From positions 4,679 through 17,215 of the forward strand of contig JAJSZO010000008.1 in the NCBI GenBank assembly GCA_030262795.1: a stretch of DNA of 12,537 nucleotides, given 5' to 3'. A model generated the notes under the pieces. The model was not told where the DNA came from. It was given only the letters and a program-made list of their open reading frames with translations, and ran no database searches. Origin of the DNA: Deltaproteobacteria bacterium (lineage in GTDB: Bacteria > Desulfobacterota > Desulfobacteria > Desulfobacterales > ETH-SRB1). Below are positions 1 to 6,697 of this stretch, piece after piece; the first letter of the stretch is position 1; every line of letters starts with the position of its first letter. A program made the position numbers and the translations under genes.

Positions 1-40
1 GTTGTCAGTTGTCAGTTGTCAGTTGTCAGTTGTCAGTTGT
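1..40. repeat. Heptamer tandem repeat (GTTGTCA)5.7
   Basis: Five perfect copies of GTTGTCA plus a partial copy run from the first base of the window to position 40, without a mismatch. The array probably continues to the left. The unit is 7 bp, so it is neither a coding triplet repeat nor a CRISPR. It lies about 100 bp downstream of the stop codon of the last gene of the iron operon. A slippage-prone minisatellite is the simplest reading. Confidence 0.9.
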
Positions 41-140
41 ATATATTCTATAACAAACCTGCCTGCCATATGTCAACATAATAACAATAAATTCAATTAG
101 TTAGAAACTACTATCTTTTTCCTGTAAACAAAAACTTATT
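41..140. other. AT-rich non-coding gap downstream of the iron operon
   Basis: I see no gene here. A short inverted repeat (TGTAAA 123-128 with TTTACA 140-145) overlaps the stop codon of the ATPase gene. It lacks a GC-rich stem and a U-tract, so I do not call it a terminator. The 12-mer AGTTAGAAACTA at 99-110 recurs at 6679-6690 upstream of the prolyl isomerase gene. Confidence 0.5.
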
Positions 141-2429
141 TTACAACTCATGATATTGTAGCTTTGGTGAAGATTGTTTGTGTTCCTTATCCATCGCAGC
201 ACACACGGTGCACGGATCTGATTCAAATTTTCCGCTTACAGCGCAAACCGGCATTGAACACTGCGGTTGCTCTGCCATGTCAAAGCCGAGCAGTCGGCTG
301 GAATTGAGCCATACTCCGAGGGAGTGGAAGATATGCAAAAATCCGGCAAAAAGGGGGACTATCAATCCTGCGGCTCCAAGGCCGACACCCACGAGATTGG
401 AATAGGTGGCTATTTTATAGTTTTGCTCGATGATATTGATTGTCTCTTTGCTCAGGGCCCTGACATACGGGATCTTCCATAATTCACTCGTGGCCAGCGC
501 GATATCAGCCGCTTCAATAGCCACATCAGAGCCACCCGCGCCCATGGCGATCCCTATGTGTGCCTTTGACATTGCCAGCGCGTCATTCACACCATCGCCG
601 ACCATAATCGGGAGTTTCCCTTCGCGGGTGAGTCTCTCAATCACTTCTGCCTTGTCTTCCGGGAGAAGATCTGCGTGGCAGAAGTCAACCCCGAGCTCTT
701 CTGCCATCTTGTCGGCGACTGTCTCGTGATCCCCTGTAATCAGATGAACCTCTCTTATTCCGTCATTTTTCAAATATTGTATGATATCCTTTGCTCCGGG
801 CCTGACCTTGTTCTTTATGCCTATCACTCCGATCAGTTTCCCTGCCTTTGCCACATAGACAGCGCTCTGGCCCTCGGCAATCAGCCGTTCCGTCTCTTTT
901 ATGTATTGTTTTATCCGGATACCGCGCATGTCCATCAGGTGTTCGTTGCCTACCAGGATATCGTAGCCGTCCAGTCTGGCCGCGACTCCCCGTCCGACAA
1001 TCACCTGGCACTCCGCATGACCGGCCACCTCTATCTCCATCTCCTTTGCCCTCTCCCTGATCGCCCAGGCCAGCGGGTGGTGGCTGTGCAGTTCGGCAGA
1101 GGCAGCCGCGCCTACAAGCTCCTGCTCAGAAATCTTCTTGTTGTGAATTACAAAGCTTTTGACCTCGGGTTGCGAGCAGGTAATTGTGCCCGTCTTGTCA
1201 AAACAGATGACATCCGGCCTCCCGACCTCCTCAAGGTAAAGACCACCCTTGATCAGGATGTTTTTCCGGGCCGCATTGGCAATGGCAGCACTCACGGCTG
1301 TGGAGGCAGCAAGGACGGTGGCGCAGGGACACGACATCACGAGAAGAACCGTCAGCACCCGGTAGACGCTCTGAGTCAAAATCAGAGTTCCTGTCGAAAC
1401 GATTATTCCAAGTCTGGTCAGCCGGGCGGACAGAACGTCTCCCTGATCCATGACAGGGGCCCTGGAGGCCAGGGATTCTTCCACCATGTCGAGCATCCTT
1501 GCAAGGTATGTCTCATTGCCTGTCTTTTCGACGATTATATGGATGGCACCGTCGTGCACGACGGTGCCGGCAAAGGTCCTGTCTCCTTTGCTTCTGTACT
1601 CCGGAACAGATCGTCCTGTAATATGGGAATCATCTATGACTGCCTGGCCCGAAATAATTACGCCGTCTGCGGGAATACGTTCTCCGGTATGAACAGCCAC
1701 TATGTCTGCAACCTCCAGCTCTGAAACAGGAACTGCCACCTCCACACCGTCAACGACGCGATAGGTCTCCTTTTCATTGACCAGGAGGATGTCCCGGATG
1801 GCCCGCCTTGATCTTTCCGTAATGTAGTCCTTGATGAGGGTCCCCAGCCGCATGATAAAGATAATTTCCAGAGCTGTCATGGCTTCGGCCATGAATATGG
1901 CCACAATAGCAGTGAATCCCATGAACTGGTGCAGGGTGAATCTCTTTTTTTCAACAATATCCTTCACCGCCTTTTTCAATATGGGGTAGCCGAACAGGGC
2001 AGCAGTCGCGGCGGGAAGGCCAAGAACCGTTTCGTTGACAGGGCTTTTTCCGAAGATCGACTTGATCAGATAATAGACCACAATACAGGCAAGAGCCGAC
2101 ACTTCCACAAGATCCCTGAGCAATGACCTTGGTTTGGGTGTACCGATAGCCGCCACAGCTTTTACAGAAAGCTCTCTTCTAAGGTGGTAACAGGCAGAAA
2201 AAATTTCGTCCAGTTTTGTGAGGATCGCCTCTTGTGTAACTTTCTTTTCGTTATACAGAATAACGGCTGAACCCACAACAGGATTGCTTGTGACCGCAAC
2301 TATTCCTCTCATTTTTTTCAGGGCTTCGCTGACAGTTGTGCAACGAGCCGGATTTTCTTTCATCAGAAAGCTTTTAACCCGCATTCTGCCTGGTATCGAA
2401 TGTCTGATTCTGTAATATGGTAAGCTCAT
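141..2429 (-). CDS. P1B-type heavy-metal-transporting ATPase, HMA_2 type (FezB/P1B-6-like candidate)
   Basis: 762-residue ATP-driven metal pump of the cytoplasmic or an internal membrane. In order: an HMA_2-like N-terminal domain (about 5-80) with the arginine-rich RHSIPGRMRVK and no CxxC; four predicted TM segments (about 108-200); actuator domain; CPC metal-site motif at 367-369 in the sixth helix; phosphorylated D411 in DKTGT; HHP at 450-452; GRG 479-481; TGD 565-567; GDGVND 611-616; two last helices with NSSRL (709-713). The actuator motif normally TGE reads TGR (271-273; codon CGA). The tail after the last helix has CSMPVC (724-729) and CTVC (740-743). AAGGAG overlapping the end of the preceding gene lies 9 nt before the ATG; the gap is 6 nt. 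Last gene of the Feo operon, so iron (or manganese) is the likely substrate. Inference: the N-terminal motif resembles ferrosome FezB ATPases; an exporter of the CtpC type is the alternative. Confidence 0.9.
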   Translation of the reverse strand: MSLPYYRIRHSIPGRMRVKSFLMKENPARCTTVSEALKKMRGIVAVTSNPVVGSAVILYNEKKVTQEAILTKLDEIFSACYHLRRELSVKAVAAIGTPKPRSLLRDLVEVSALACIVVYYLIKSIFGKSPVNETVLGLPAATAALFGYPILKKAVKDIVEKKRFTLHQFMGFTAIVAIFMAEAMTALEIIFIMRLGTLIKDYITERSRRAIRDILLVNEKETYRVVDGVEVAVPVSELEVADIVAVHTGERIPADGVIISGQAVIDDSHITGRSVPEYRSKGDRTFAGTVVHDGAIHIIVEKTGNETYLARMLDMVEESLASRAPVMDQGDVLSARLTRLGIIVSTGTLILTQSVYRVLTVLLVMSCPCATVLAASTAVSAAIANAARKNILIKGGLYLEEVGRPDVICFDKTGTITCSQPEVKSFVIHNKKISEQELVGAAASAELHSHHPLAWAIRERAKEMEIEVAGHAECQVIVGRGVAARLDGYDILVGNEHLMDMRGIRIKQYIKETERLIAEGQSAVYVAKAGKLIGVIGIKNKVRPGAKDIIQYLKNDGIREVHLITGDHETVADKMAEELGVDFCHADLLPEDKAEVIERLTREGKLPIMVGDGVNDALAMSKAHIGIAMGAGGSDVAIEAADIALATSELWKIPYVRALSKETINIIEQNYKIATYSNLVGVGLGAAGLIVPLFAGFLHIFHSLGVWLNSSRLLGFDMAEQPQCSMPVCAVSGKFESDPCTVCAAMDKEHKQSSPKLQYHEL

Positions 2430-2435
2430 CTTAAT

Positions 2436-3023
2436 CTACTCCTTAAGTTTTCTGCCGCACTCATGTATGCACTTCACCAGCTGCCTGGCAAAGAGACAAT
2501 CCTCCCGGCTTCCCTGGCCCGGCTTTGGCAAGTATATCTCAAGCCCTACGTAGTGATAATGACGTCCTTCCCAAACAATTTTCGGTATAAAGGTCTTGCA
2601 AGGCAAGTAACCTGGATCTGCAAGCTTTGGACGTACGGCCATATCTTTGACGATTTTCATCAGACGGACTTTTTTCGATAGCAGGTTGCCTTGGATAAGC
2701 TTGTTCTGCAAAACGGAATGCAGGCAGTTAAGAACACAGGTTTCCTTACAAAATACGTCCGCGCAACAACCCGCCTGGTTGAACCCTGTATGCAGGTCTA
2801 TTGCAAGACTGTATTTTCCCTGAATCTGCATATGCGTCTGGAGATAAAGCTCCCTGAGAAAGGTGTCGTAGTAGAAAAGATTGGCGTAAAGAAACCGGTC
2901 ATTGGACAGCCCGTGTTCAATACGCAACACATCAATTCCCAGTTCTTTTGCGCCTTGCGCAACCCTTTCCCCAAAACAGAGCTCCTCTACGTGCACGCCA
3001 ATGATAAGAAGTGTTTTTTCCAC
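2436..3023 (-). CDS. Small Cys-rich protein with M14/aspartoacylase-like zinc ligands
   Basis: 195 residues, no signal peptide or membrane helix. The start IIGVHVEELCFGE gives H11 and E14 (HxxE). AIDLHTGF gives H79, and a late glutamate lies in YVGLEIYLPKPG (E162). This HxxE...H...E order is that of zinc carboxypeptidase M14 and AstE/AspA (succinylglutamate desuccinylase/aspartoacylase) proteins, which hydrolyse amide bonds. The protein is much shorter than typical members (over 300 residues) and has ten cysteines (16, 86, 87, 92, 96, 100, 142, 176, 185, 189), unusual for that fold. It may therefore bind metal or Fe-S, or be a minimal deacylase. The GTG start lies 11 nt after the feoC stop, with an in-frame stop two codons upstream. 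The only SD-like stretch (GAGG) is too close, so translational coupling is likely. Real gene, position in the operon certain; function is inferred from a few motifs only. Confidence 0.75.
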   Translation of the reverse strand: MEKTLLIIGVHVEELCFGERVAQGAKELGIDVLRIEHGLSNDRFLYANLFYYDTFLRELYLQTHMQIQGKYSLAIDLHTGFNQAGCCADVFCKETCVLNCLHSVLQNKLIQGNLLSKKVRLMKIVKDMAVRPKLADPGYLPCKTFIPKIVWEGRHYHYVGLEIYLPKPGQGSREDCLFARQLVKCIHECGRKLKE

Positions 3024-3034
3024 GCCTCAATCAG

Positions 3035-3256
3035 TTAAATCCATTCATATAGTTCCATAGCGGCAGGGTCCGTGCATTTTGCACATGCATGGCTGCAATG
3101 GGGTGCTCCGGAATACTTTCGAACCTTTCCTTTCCGAATCCATTCCTGGAGCATCCCCTGCATGGCATCCGGTTCGATATCAAAATGAACAGACAGGTCT
3201 TTTAAAGTCGCTGTTTTGTTTTCGGAAAGGTATTTCCTTATATCTGAAAGGATCAT
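3035..3256 (-). CDS. feoC: FeoC-like Fe-S winged-helix protein
   Basis: 73 residues. The first 50 form a predicted winged helix (MILSDIRKYLSEN, then TLKDLSVHFDIEPDAMQGMLQEWIRKGKVRKY), followed by a cysteine cluster C54-x3-C58-x2-C61 (HCSHACAKC). This is the FeoC layout: a small partner of FeoB whose loop cysteines bind an oxygen-sensitive Fe-S cluster and which can protect FeoB or sense iron and oxygen. Enterobacterial FeoC has four cysteines; I see only three here, so a histidine (H53, H56) or another protein may supply the last ligand. ATG overlaps the FeoB stop by 4 nt (ATGA), a sign of translational coupling. A DNA-binding role is possible from the fold but not shown. Confidence 0.85.
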   Translation of the reverse strand: MILSDIRKYLSENKTATLKDLSVHFDIEPDAMQGMLQEWIRKGKVRKYSGAPHCSHACAKCTDPAAMELYEWI

Positions 3257-5598
3257 GAGCTAATCTCTGAATCCTGTACCCTTGCCACGCTAAAAATCGC
3301 GGGTTCGGCTCTTTTTTCTACCTGTCCCAAGTGTCTCATGACAAACACCGCAGCAGCGAAAATGCCAAGCATAATGCCAATCCACGACAAAGAGGAAATT
3401 GGATGGCGACCTATTGTACCAAGCTGATAGAATAATACGGCGGCCATGTATGCCAGGCCGGTTGTCCATGCGCCAATAAAGACAGACCACTTGAGATTGG
3501 TCTCGCGATAGACCGCAGCTATAGCGGCTACGCATGGGAAATAAAGCAAAACAAAAAGAAGATAGGCAAATGCCCCGATTTTGCCGTCAAACAACCTGGA
3601 CATGGAGCCGAATACGCCGGTGTTTACTTCCAGGTTTTCCGCAGCAGCATCAATACTGCTTACATCGCCGACAGAGATCCCGAGGGGATCAAGGAATGTG
3701 CCGGCCAAACCGGCCAGGTTGTCCGGAATGCTGGCAAAGGCACTTTTCATACCACCCCAAAAGTCAAACAGCTCTTCTGCCGCCTCATCAGCAGGACTTG
3801 CATCCATTTGGGAATACATGGAATTCAGAGTCCCAACCACGGCCTCTTTCGCAAATATTCCGGTGAAAATTCCTACAGTTGCCGGCCAGTTTTCCTCGGC
3901 AATTCCCATAGGCTTGAAAACAGGTGTGATTGATTTTCCTACAGCGCTCAGCGCGGACTTGTCCGTGTCCTCATTGCCAAAAGTACCATCGGTTCCAAGG
4001 GAATTAAGAAAACTCAAAACCACGACCACGGGAATAATCACTTTACCTGCCCTGAAGATGAAGGCCTTTAACCGATCCCATGTCCGCAAAAGCACTCCTT
4101 TTACCGTTGGCATATGGTAAGGTGGAAGCTCCATCACAAATGGTGTAATGCCTCCTGTAAGCAGGGTGTTTTTTAACACCAGTCCGGTCAGAACCGCAAA
4201 GCCGATGCCGAGTAAGTACAAACCAAAAACCAGGTTTTGCCCGCCAACAGGAAAAAACGCTGCGGCAAAAAGTGCATAAACCGGCAGACGCGCTCCGCAA
4301 GACATGAAGGGATTCATCATGATGGTCAGTGTGCGGTCCCGTTGATTTTCCAGAGTTCGAGTTGCCATGATAGCCGGAACATTACAACCAAAGCCCACTA
4401 TCATAGGGATAAAAGATTTGCCCGGCAATCCGATAAACCTCATAAACCTGTCCATAACAAATGCGGCACGGGCCATATAGCCTGAGTCCTCAAGAAAGGA
4501 AAGAAAAAGAAACATGAAACCAATAGGCGGAATAAATGTGGCAATGGTCTGGATGCCGCCTCCAAGGCCGCCTGCGAGAATAGTTTTCAGCCAGTCAGGA
4601 ACACCAATGAAGGAAAGCACCGTTGCAAACCCGTCTACAAATATGGTGCCGGCAAATATGTCGAAAAAGTCAATAAACGCGCCTCCGAGGTTAATGGTGA
4701 TCATAAACATCAGGTACATGGCCGCCAGGAAGATGGGAATCCCCATGGCACGATTGAGCACAACCCTGTCGATCCTGTCCGATACCGTTCTGCGCACCTG
4801 GGTACCCTTCTTGACCGTGTTCCCGGTCAACGTCGTGATAAGTCCATACCGGCTATCAGCCACGATAATATCTGCTTCATCACCCAGCTTGTTTTCAATC
4901 TCTTTTTGGCAGCGGGCAACAATTTCGCCGGTGTCATCCTCCACGAATTTTGACATCAATTCGTCGCCTTCAAGAAGCTTGACTGCGGCCCAGTGTGCGT
5001 TCATCTTTCTACTGTCAACCGTATTCTGTATGACCGGGACCAATTCATCAATGGCCTTCTCAATTTCAGCCGGATACATCACCCTGGTATCTGAAACAGA
5101 TTTTTGCTCACAGGCCTTATTGATCGTGGACTTGAGTTCTTGAACACCTTCCTGTTGCGTAGCAACGATGGGAAGAACTGTACAACCCAACCGCCTGGAC
5201 AATTCAGGAATATCAATATCAATCTTGCGACTCCTGGCAATGTCCATCATGTTGAGCGCTACCACCATCGGCACCTTCATCTCAAGAAGTTGAACCGTGA
5301 GGTAGAGATTCCGTTCTATGTTGGAGGCATCTACAATGTTAACGATGATGTCTGCCTCTCCGGAAAGGATGTAATCCCGGGCCACCTGTTCATCTATTGA
5401 AGTCGCAGCAAGCGAGTAGATACCGGGAAGATCGACTACCTCAATTTCCTTGCCTTCATGCTTGTACACACCGACTTTTCTGTCCACGGTGACCCCGGGC
5501 CAGTTCCCAACGCGCTGACTGGCGCCGGTCAGCGCGTTGAACAAACTGGTCTTGCCGCAATTGGGATTGCCTACAACACCAATAATAAAATCACTCAT
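3253..5598 (-). CDS. feoB: Ferrous iron transport protein B
   Basis: 781 residues, usual for FeoB. It imports Fe2+ across the inner membrane. The N-terminal G domain shows G1 GNPNCGKT (10-17), the switch GVTVD (G2 Thr37), G3 DLPG (56-59), G4 NMMD (116-119) and a G5-like VAT (145-147). A helical GDI-like linker follows to about residue 270. The membrane part has the two nucleoside-recognition gate halves with the conserved GFGCNVPAI and SCGARLPVY cysteine motifs, plus several hydrophobic helices to the end. SD AGGGAG sits 9 nt before ATG; only 3 nt separate it from the upstream feoA stop, and it overlaps feoC by 4 nt. No broken motif seen. The C terminus is short and lacks an obvious cytoplasmic Cys-rich tail. 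Confidence 0.98.
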   Translation of the reverse strand: MSDFIIGVVGNPNCGKTSLFNALTGASQRVGNWPGVTVDRKVGVYKHEGKEIEVVDLPGIYSLAATSIDEQVARDYILSGEADIIVNIVDASNIERNLYLTVQLLEMKVPMVVALNMMDIARSRKIDIDIPELSRRLGCTVLPIVATQQEGVQELKSTINKACEQKSVSDTRVMYPAEIEKAIDELVPVIQNTVDSRKMNAHWAAVKLLEGDELMSKFVEDDTGEIVARCQKEIENKLGDEADIIVADSRYGLITTLTGNTVKKGTQVRRTVSDRIDRVVLNRAMGIPIFLAAMYLMFMITINLGGAFIDFFDIFAGTIFVDGFATVLSFIGVPDWLKTILAGGLGGGIQTIATFIPPIGFMFLFLSFLEDSGYMARAAFVMDRFMRFIGLPGKSFIPMIVGFGCNVPAIMATRTLENQRDRTLTIMMNPFMSCGARLPVYALFAAAFFPVGGQNLVFGLYLLGIGFAVLTGLVLKNTLLTGGITPFVMELPPYHMPTVKGVLLRTWDRLKAFIFRAGKVIIPVVVVLSFLNSLGTDGTFGNEDTDKSALSAVGKSITPVFKPMGIAEENWPATVGIFTGIFAKEAVVGTLNSMYSQMDASPADEAAEELFDFWGGMKSAFASIPDNLAGLAGTFLDPLGISVGDVSSIDAAAENLEVNTGVFGSMSRLFDGKIGAFAYLLFVLLYFPCVAAIAAVYRETNLKWSVFIGAWTTGLAYMAAVLFYQLGTIGRHPISSLSWIGIMLGIFAAAVFVMRHLGQVEKRAEPAIFSVARVQDSEISS

Positions 5599-5601
5599 AG
5601 C

Positions 5602-5838
5602 CTACTTCTCCCTCTCTATCATAATTGCCGAAGCTTCGTCCTTCCTGAGACTCAAGGCAAAACCACGCACATTGATTTCTACTGGATCGCCCAAAGGAGC
5701 CACGCGCTTCACGACAAATCCAGTACCCCTGGTTAGTCCCATAGCGAGTAGCTTTTCCCGATACGCCGTGGCTCCCTTCACAAATCCGATAACCTTACCT
5801 CTATTTCCAACATCCAAATCACCTAACCTTGTTTCCAT
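5602..5838 (-). CDS. feoA: Ferrous iron transport protein A (second copy in the operon)
   Basis: 78 residues from the ATG at 5838 (METRLGDLDVGNRG...). It is a single SH3-like FeoA domain with the typical YREKLLAMGL turn and the closing GDPVEINVRGFALSLRKDEA. FeoA proteins are cytosolic partners that act on FeoB. I prefer the ATG at 5838 to an in-frame TTG at 5856 because AGGAG lies 6 nt ahead of the ATG and FeoA domains begin at this point. It overlaps the first feoA by 20 bp and ends 3 nt before feoB, so the genes must be co-translated. Confidence 0.93.
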   Translation of the reverse strand: METRLGDLDVGNRGKVIGFVKGATAYREKLLAMGLTRGTGFVVKRVAPLGDPVEINVRGFALSLRKDEASAIMIEREK

Positions 5839-6109
5839 TCTGATCTCCTTTATCAACTACCATCACATGGATTTTTTCTGCCATTCCTCCTCCCAGAAAA
5901 AGACGGGTTCCTTTGTGAGCGATAAGCACCGGTCCGTCATCCTGATTTTTCACGATTTCAATCTCAGCACCCACATTAAGCCCCATACCACTGAGCCTGT
6001 CGTGAAAACTTCTTCCCCCTCTTAATGACATGATCTTGACGTTTTCTCCTTCACCCGCCATGCGCATGGGAAATGAGATTGCGTCAGAGCGTTGTGACTT
6101 TGTTATCAA
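5819..6109 (-). CDS. feoA: Ferrous iron transport protein A (first gene of the operon)
   Basis: 96 residues. SH3-like FeoA domain from about residue 15 (FPMRMAGEGENVKIMSLRGG) through FHDRLSGMGLNVGAEIEIV to LIAHKGTRLFLGGGMAEKI. Only distantly like the next gene, so this is a divergent FeoA pair rather than a recent duplication. The start appears to be TTG at 6109: AAGGAG lies 8 nt upstream. Met15 or Met17 are the alternatives, but no SD is visible for them. First gene after the promoter at 6239-6267, with a leader of about 120 nt that carries a solo mobile-element end. Confidence 0.88.
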   Translation of the reverse strand: MITKSQRSDAISFPMRMAGEGENVKIMSLRGGRSFHDRLSGMGLNVGAEIEIVKNQDDGPVLIAHKGTRLFLGGGMAEKIHVMVVDKGDQNGNKVR

Positions 6110-6124
6110 AACAAGCTCTCCTTC

Positions 6125-6145
6125 TTATTTCGTCTACGTTCCTAA
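6125..6145 (-). repeat. Solo terminal repeat of the 198-bp palindromic element
   Basis: TTATTTCGTCTACGTTCCTA (plus one A) matches the reverse complement of the left end of the copy at 7804-8000 with one mismatch (position 6134). No matching element body lies beside it. It sits in the leader of the feo transcript, immediately upstream of the feoA Shine-Dalgarno sequence, so it is a relic of an insertion or an excision scar. Confidence 0.7.
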
Positions 6146-6205
6146 GTTATATCTTTACGTTCCCCGCATACTTTAAAAGATCGAAGATCGTAAGAGATTT
6201 CTTGT

Positions 6206-6226
6206 AAATTTGATCTTATCAAATTT
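6206..6226. promoter_or_regulatory. 21-bp palindrome, candidate iron-responsive operator
   Basis: AAATTTGAT-CTT-ATCAAATTT is a perfect inverted repeat with 9-bp arms. Given the promoter at 6239-6267, it covers about +6 to +26 of the feo transcript, where a bound dimeric repressor would block transcription. Fur or a DtxR/MntR-family protein is the natural candidate, but the sequence is not a clear match to the classic E. coli Fur box, so the regulator is unknown. Confidence 0.55.
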
Positions 6227-6238
6227 TGTTAGATAAAA

Positions 6239-6267
6239 CTAATAGCCTAAAGAGAAAACGATGTCAA
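6239..6267 (-). promoter_or_regulatory. Sigma70-type promoter of the feo operon
   Basis: On the minus strand: perfect -35 TTGACA (6262-6267), a 17-nt spacer, and TATTAG (6239-6244, 4 of 6 matches to TATAAT). Transcription would start near 6232, giving a leader of about 120 nt before the TTG start of the first feoA. It lies between the solo repeat end and the full element at 6308, so element insertion has left the promoter intact. Confidence 0.65.
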
Positions 6268-6283
6268 GATATTTTTTCCGAGC

Positions 6284-6323
6284 CCTAAGTAACGTGAACG
6301 ACAATCCTAAGTAACGTGGACGA
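6284..6323. repeat. Direct repeat of the element's left end
   Basis: CCTAAGTAACGTGAACGA (6284-6301) is repeated 22 bp later as CCTAAGTAACGTGGACGA (6306-6323), one difference in 18. The second copy is the left end of the full element; the first appears to be a truncated or slipped duplicate of that end. Confidence 0.7.
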
Positions 6324-6505
6324 ATTAACTTCCCCAAGTAGGCGCATAGATTTGGGTCAGGTTTGTTCGATCTGCCCGATTTGAAATAGGCACAAAAGTT
6401 GAAGGAATAGCGAGCTATTTCAATATTTTTGTGGTTTCAGATCGGGCAAATATGACCTGAAGCTATGATGCATAGTTGGGGAAGTTAATTCGTCCACGTT
6501 CCTAA
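6308..6505 (+). mobile_element. MITE-like palindromic element, copy A (~198 bp)
   Basis: Terminal inverted repeats are perfect for 24 bp (6313-6336 with 6477-6500) and extend with two mismatches to 6308 and 6505. The interior also folds on itself: 6373-6386 pairs with 6435-6448 over 14 positions with one G-T wobble, CACAAAA pairs with TTTTGTG, and the apex has AATAGC-GA-GCTATT. The whole unit can thus form one long hairpin. It has no ORF. The ends abut TA (CGTTCC-TA), which would fit a TA-targeting transposase such as the IS630/Tc1 group, but no transposase is present here. The second copy at 7804-8000 proves it is a repeat. It separates the feo promoter region from the prolyl isomerase promoter. 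Confidence 0.85.
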
Positions 6506-6615
6506 CATACTGAAATAATGAAATCCCAACTTATTTCATTCTTGATGGGTGCAGAGGGGAAGCACCACAGTCTCATGGTCTGCGCCTTGCGCCTGCGGGC
6601 TAACGTATTACAAAA

Positions 6616-6644
6616 TTAAACTTTTTTCTTGCAAACCTTATAAT
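6616..6644 (+). promoter_or_regulatory. Candidate promoter of the PpiC-type isomerase gene
   Basis: A perfect TATAAT (6639-6644) is preceded at 17 nt by TTAAAC (6616-6621), a weak -35 with 3 of 6 matches. The -10 box lies inside a small inverted repeat GCAAA...TTTGC (6631-6648). The implied leader is about 115 nt. Confidence 0.5.
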
Positions 6645-6680
6645 TTGCAGTTAACATAACTATTCTTGTCTAAAATTAAG

Positions 6681-6697
6681 TTAGAAACTATTTCTAA
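6681..6697. promoter_or_regulatory. 17-bp palindrome downstream of the candidate promoter
   Basis: TTAGAAA-CTA-TTTCTAA is a perfect inverted repeat with 7-bp arms at about +30 of the inferred isomerase transcript. It may be an operator or a leader hairpin. Part of it (AGTTAGAAACTA) also occurs at 99-110. No regulator can be named. Confidence 0.35.

Noticed and set aside
1..40. CRISPR array
   Set aside because: The 7-bp units are contiguous without spacers, so this is a simple tandem repeat.
675..1724. A 349-codon open frame on the plus strand
   Set aside because: It is antisense to the P1B ATPase, whose translation shows every family motif. The plus-strand product is low-complexity shadow sequence without recognisable domains.
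4514..5143. A 209-codon open frame on the plus strand
   Set aside because: It lies antisense within feoB, including its GTPase and first membrane helices. The product is Ser/Ile/Met-rich as expected from reverse reading of a membrane protein gene.
6206..6226. Classical Fur box
   Set aside because: The palindrome is perfect, but its sequence does not match the GATAATGATAATCATTATC consensus well. I report it as an operator of unknown regulator.
6545..6612. A short minus-strand open stretch (about two dozen codons) that might be a gene remnant
   Set aside because: It has no start with a ribosome binding site, a stop lies directly upstream in frame, and I cannot tie the peptide to any family.
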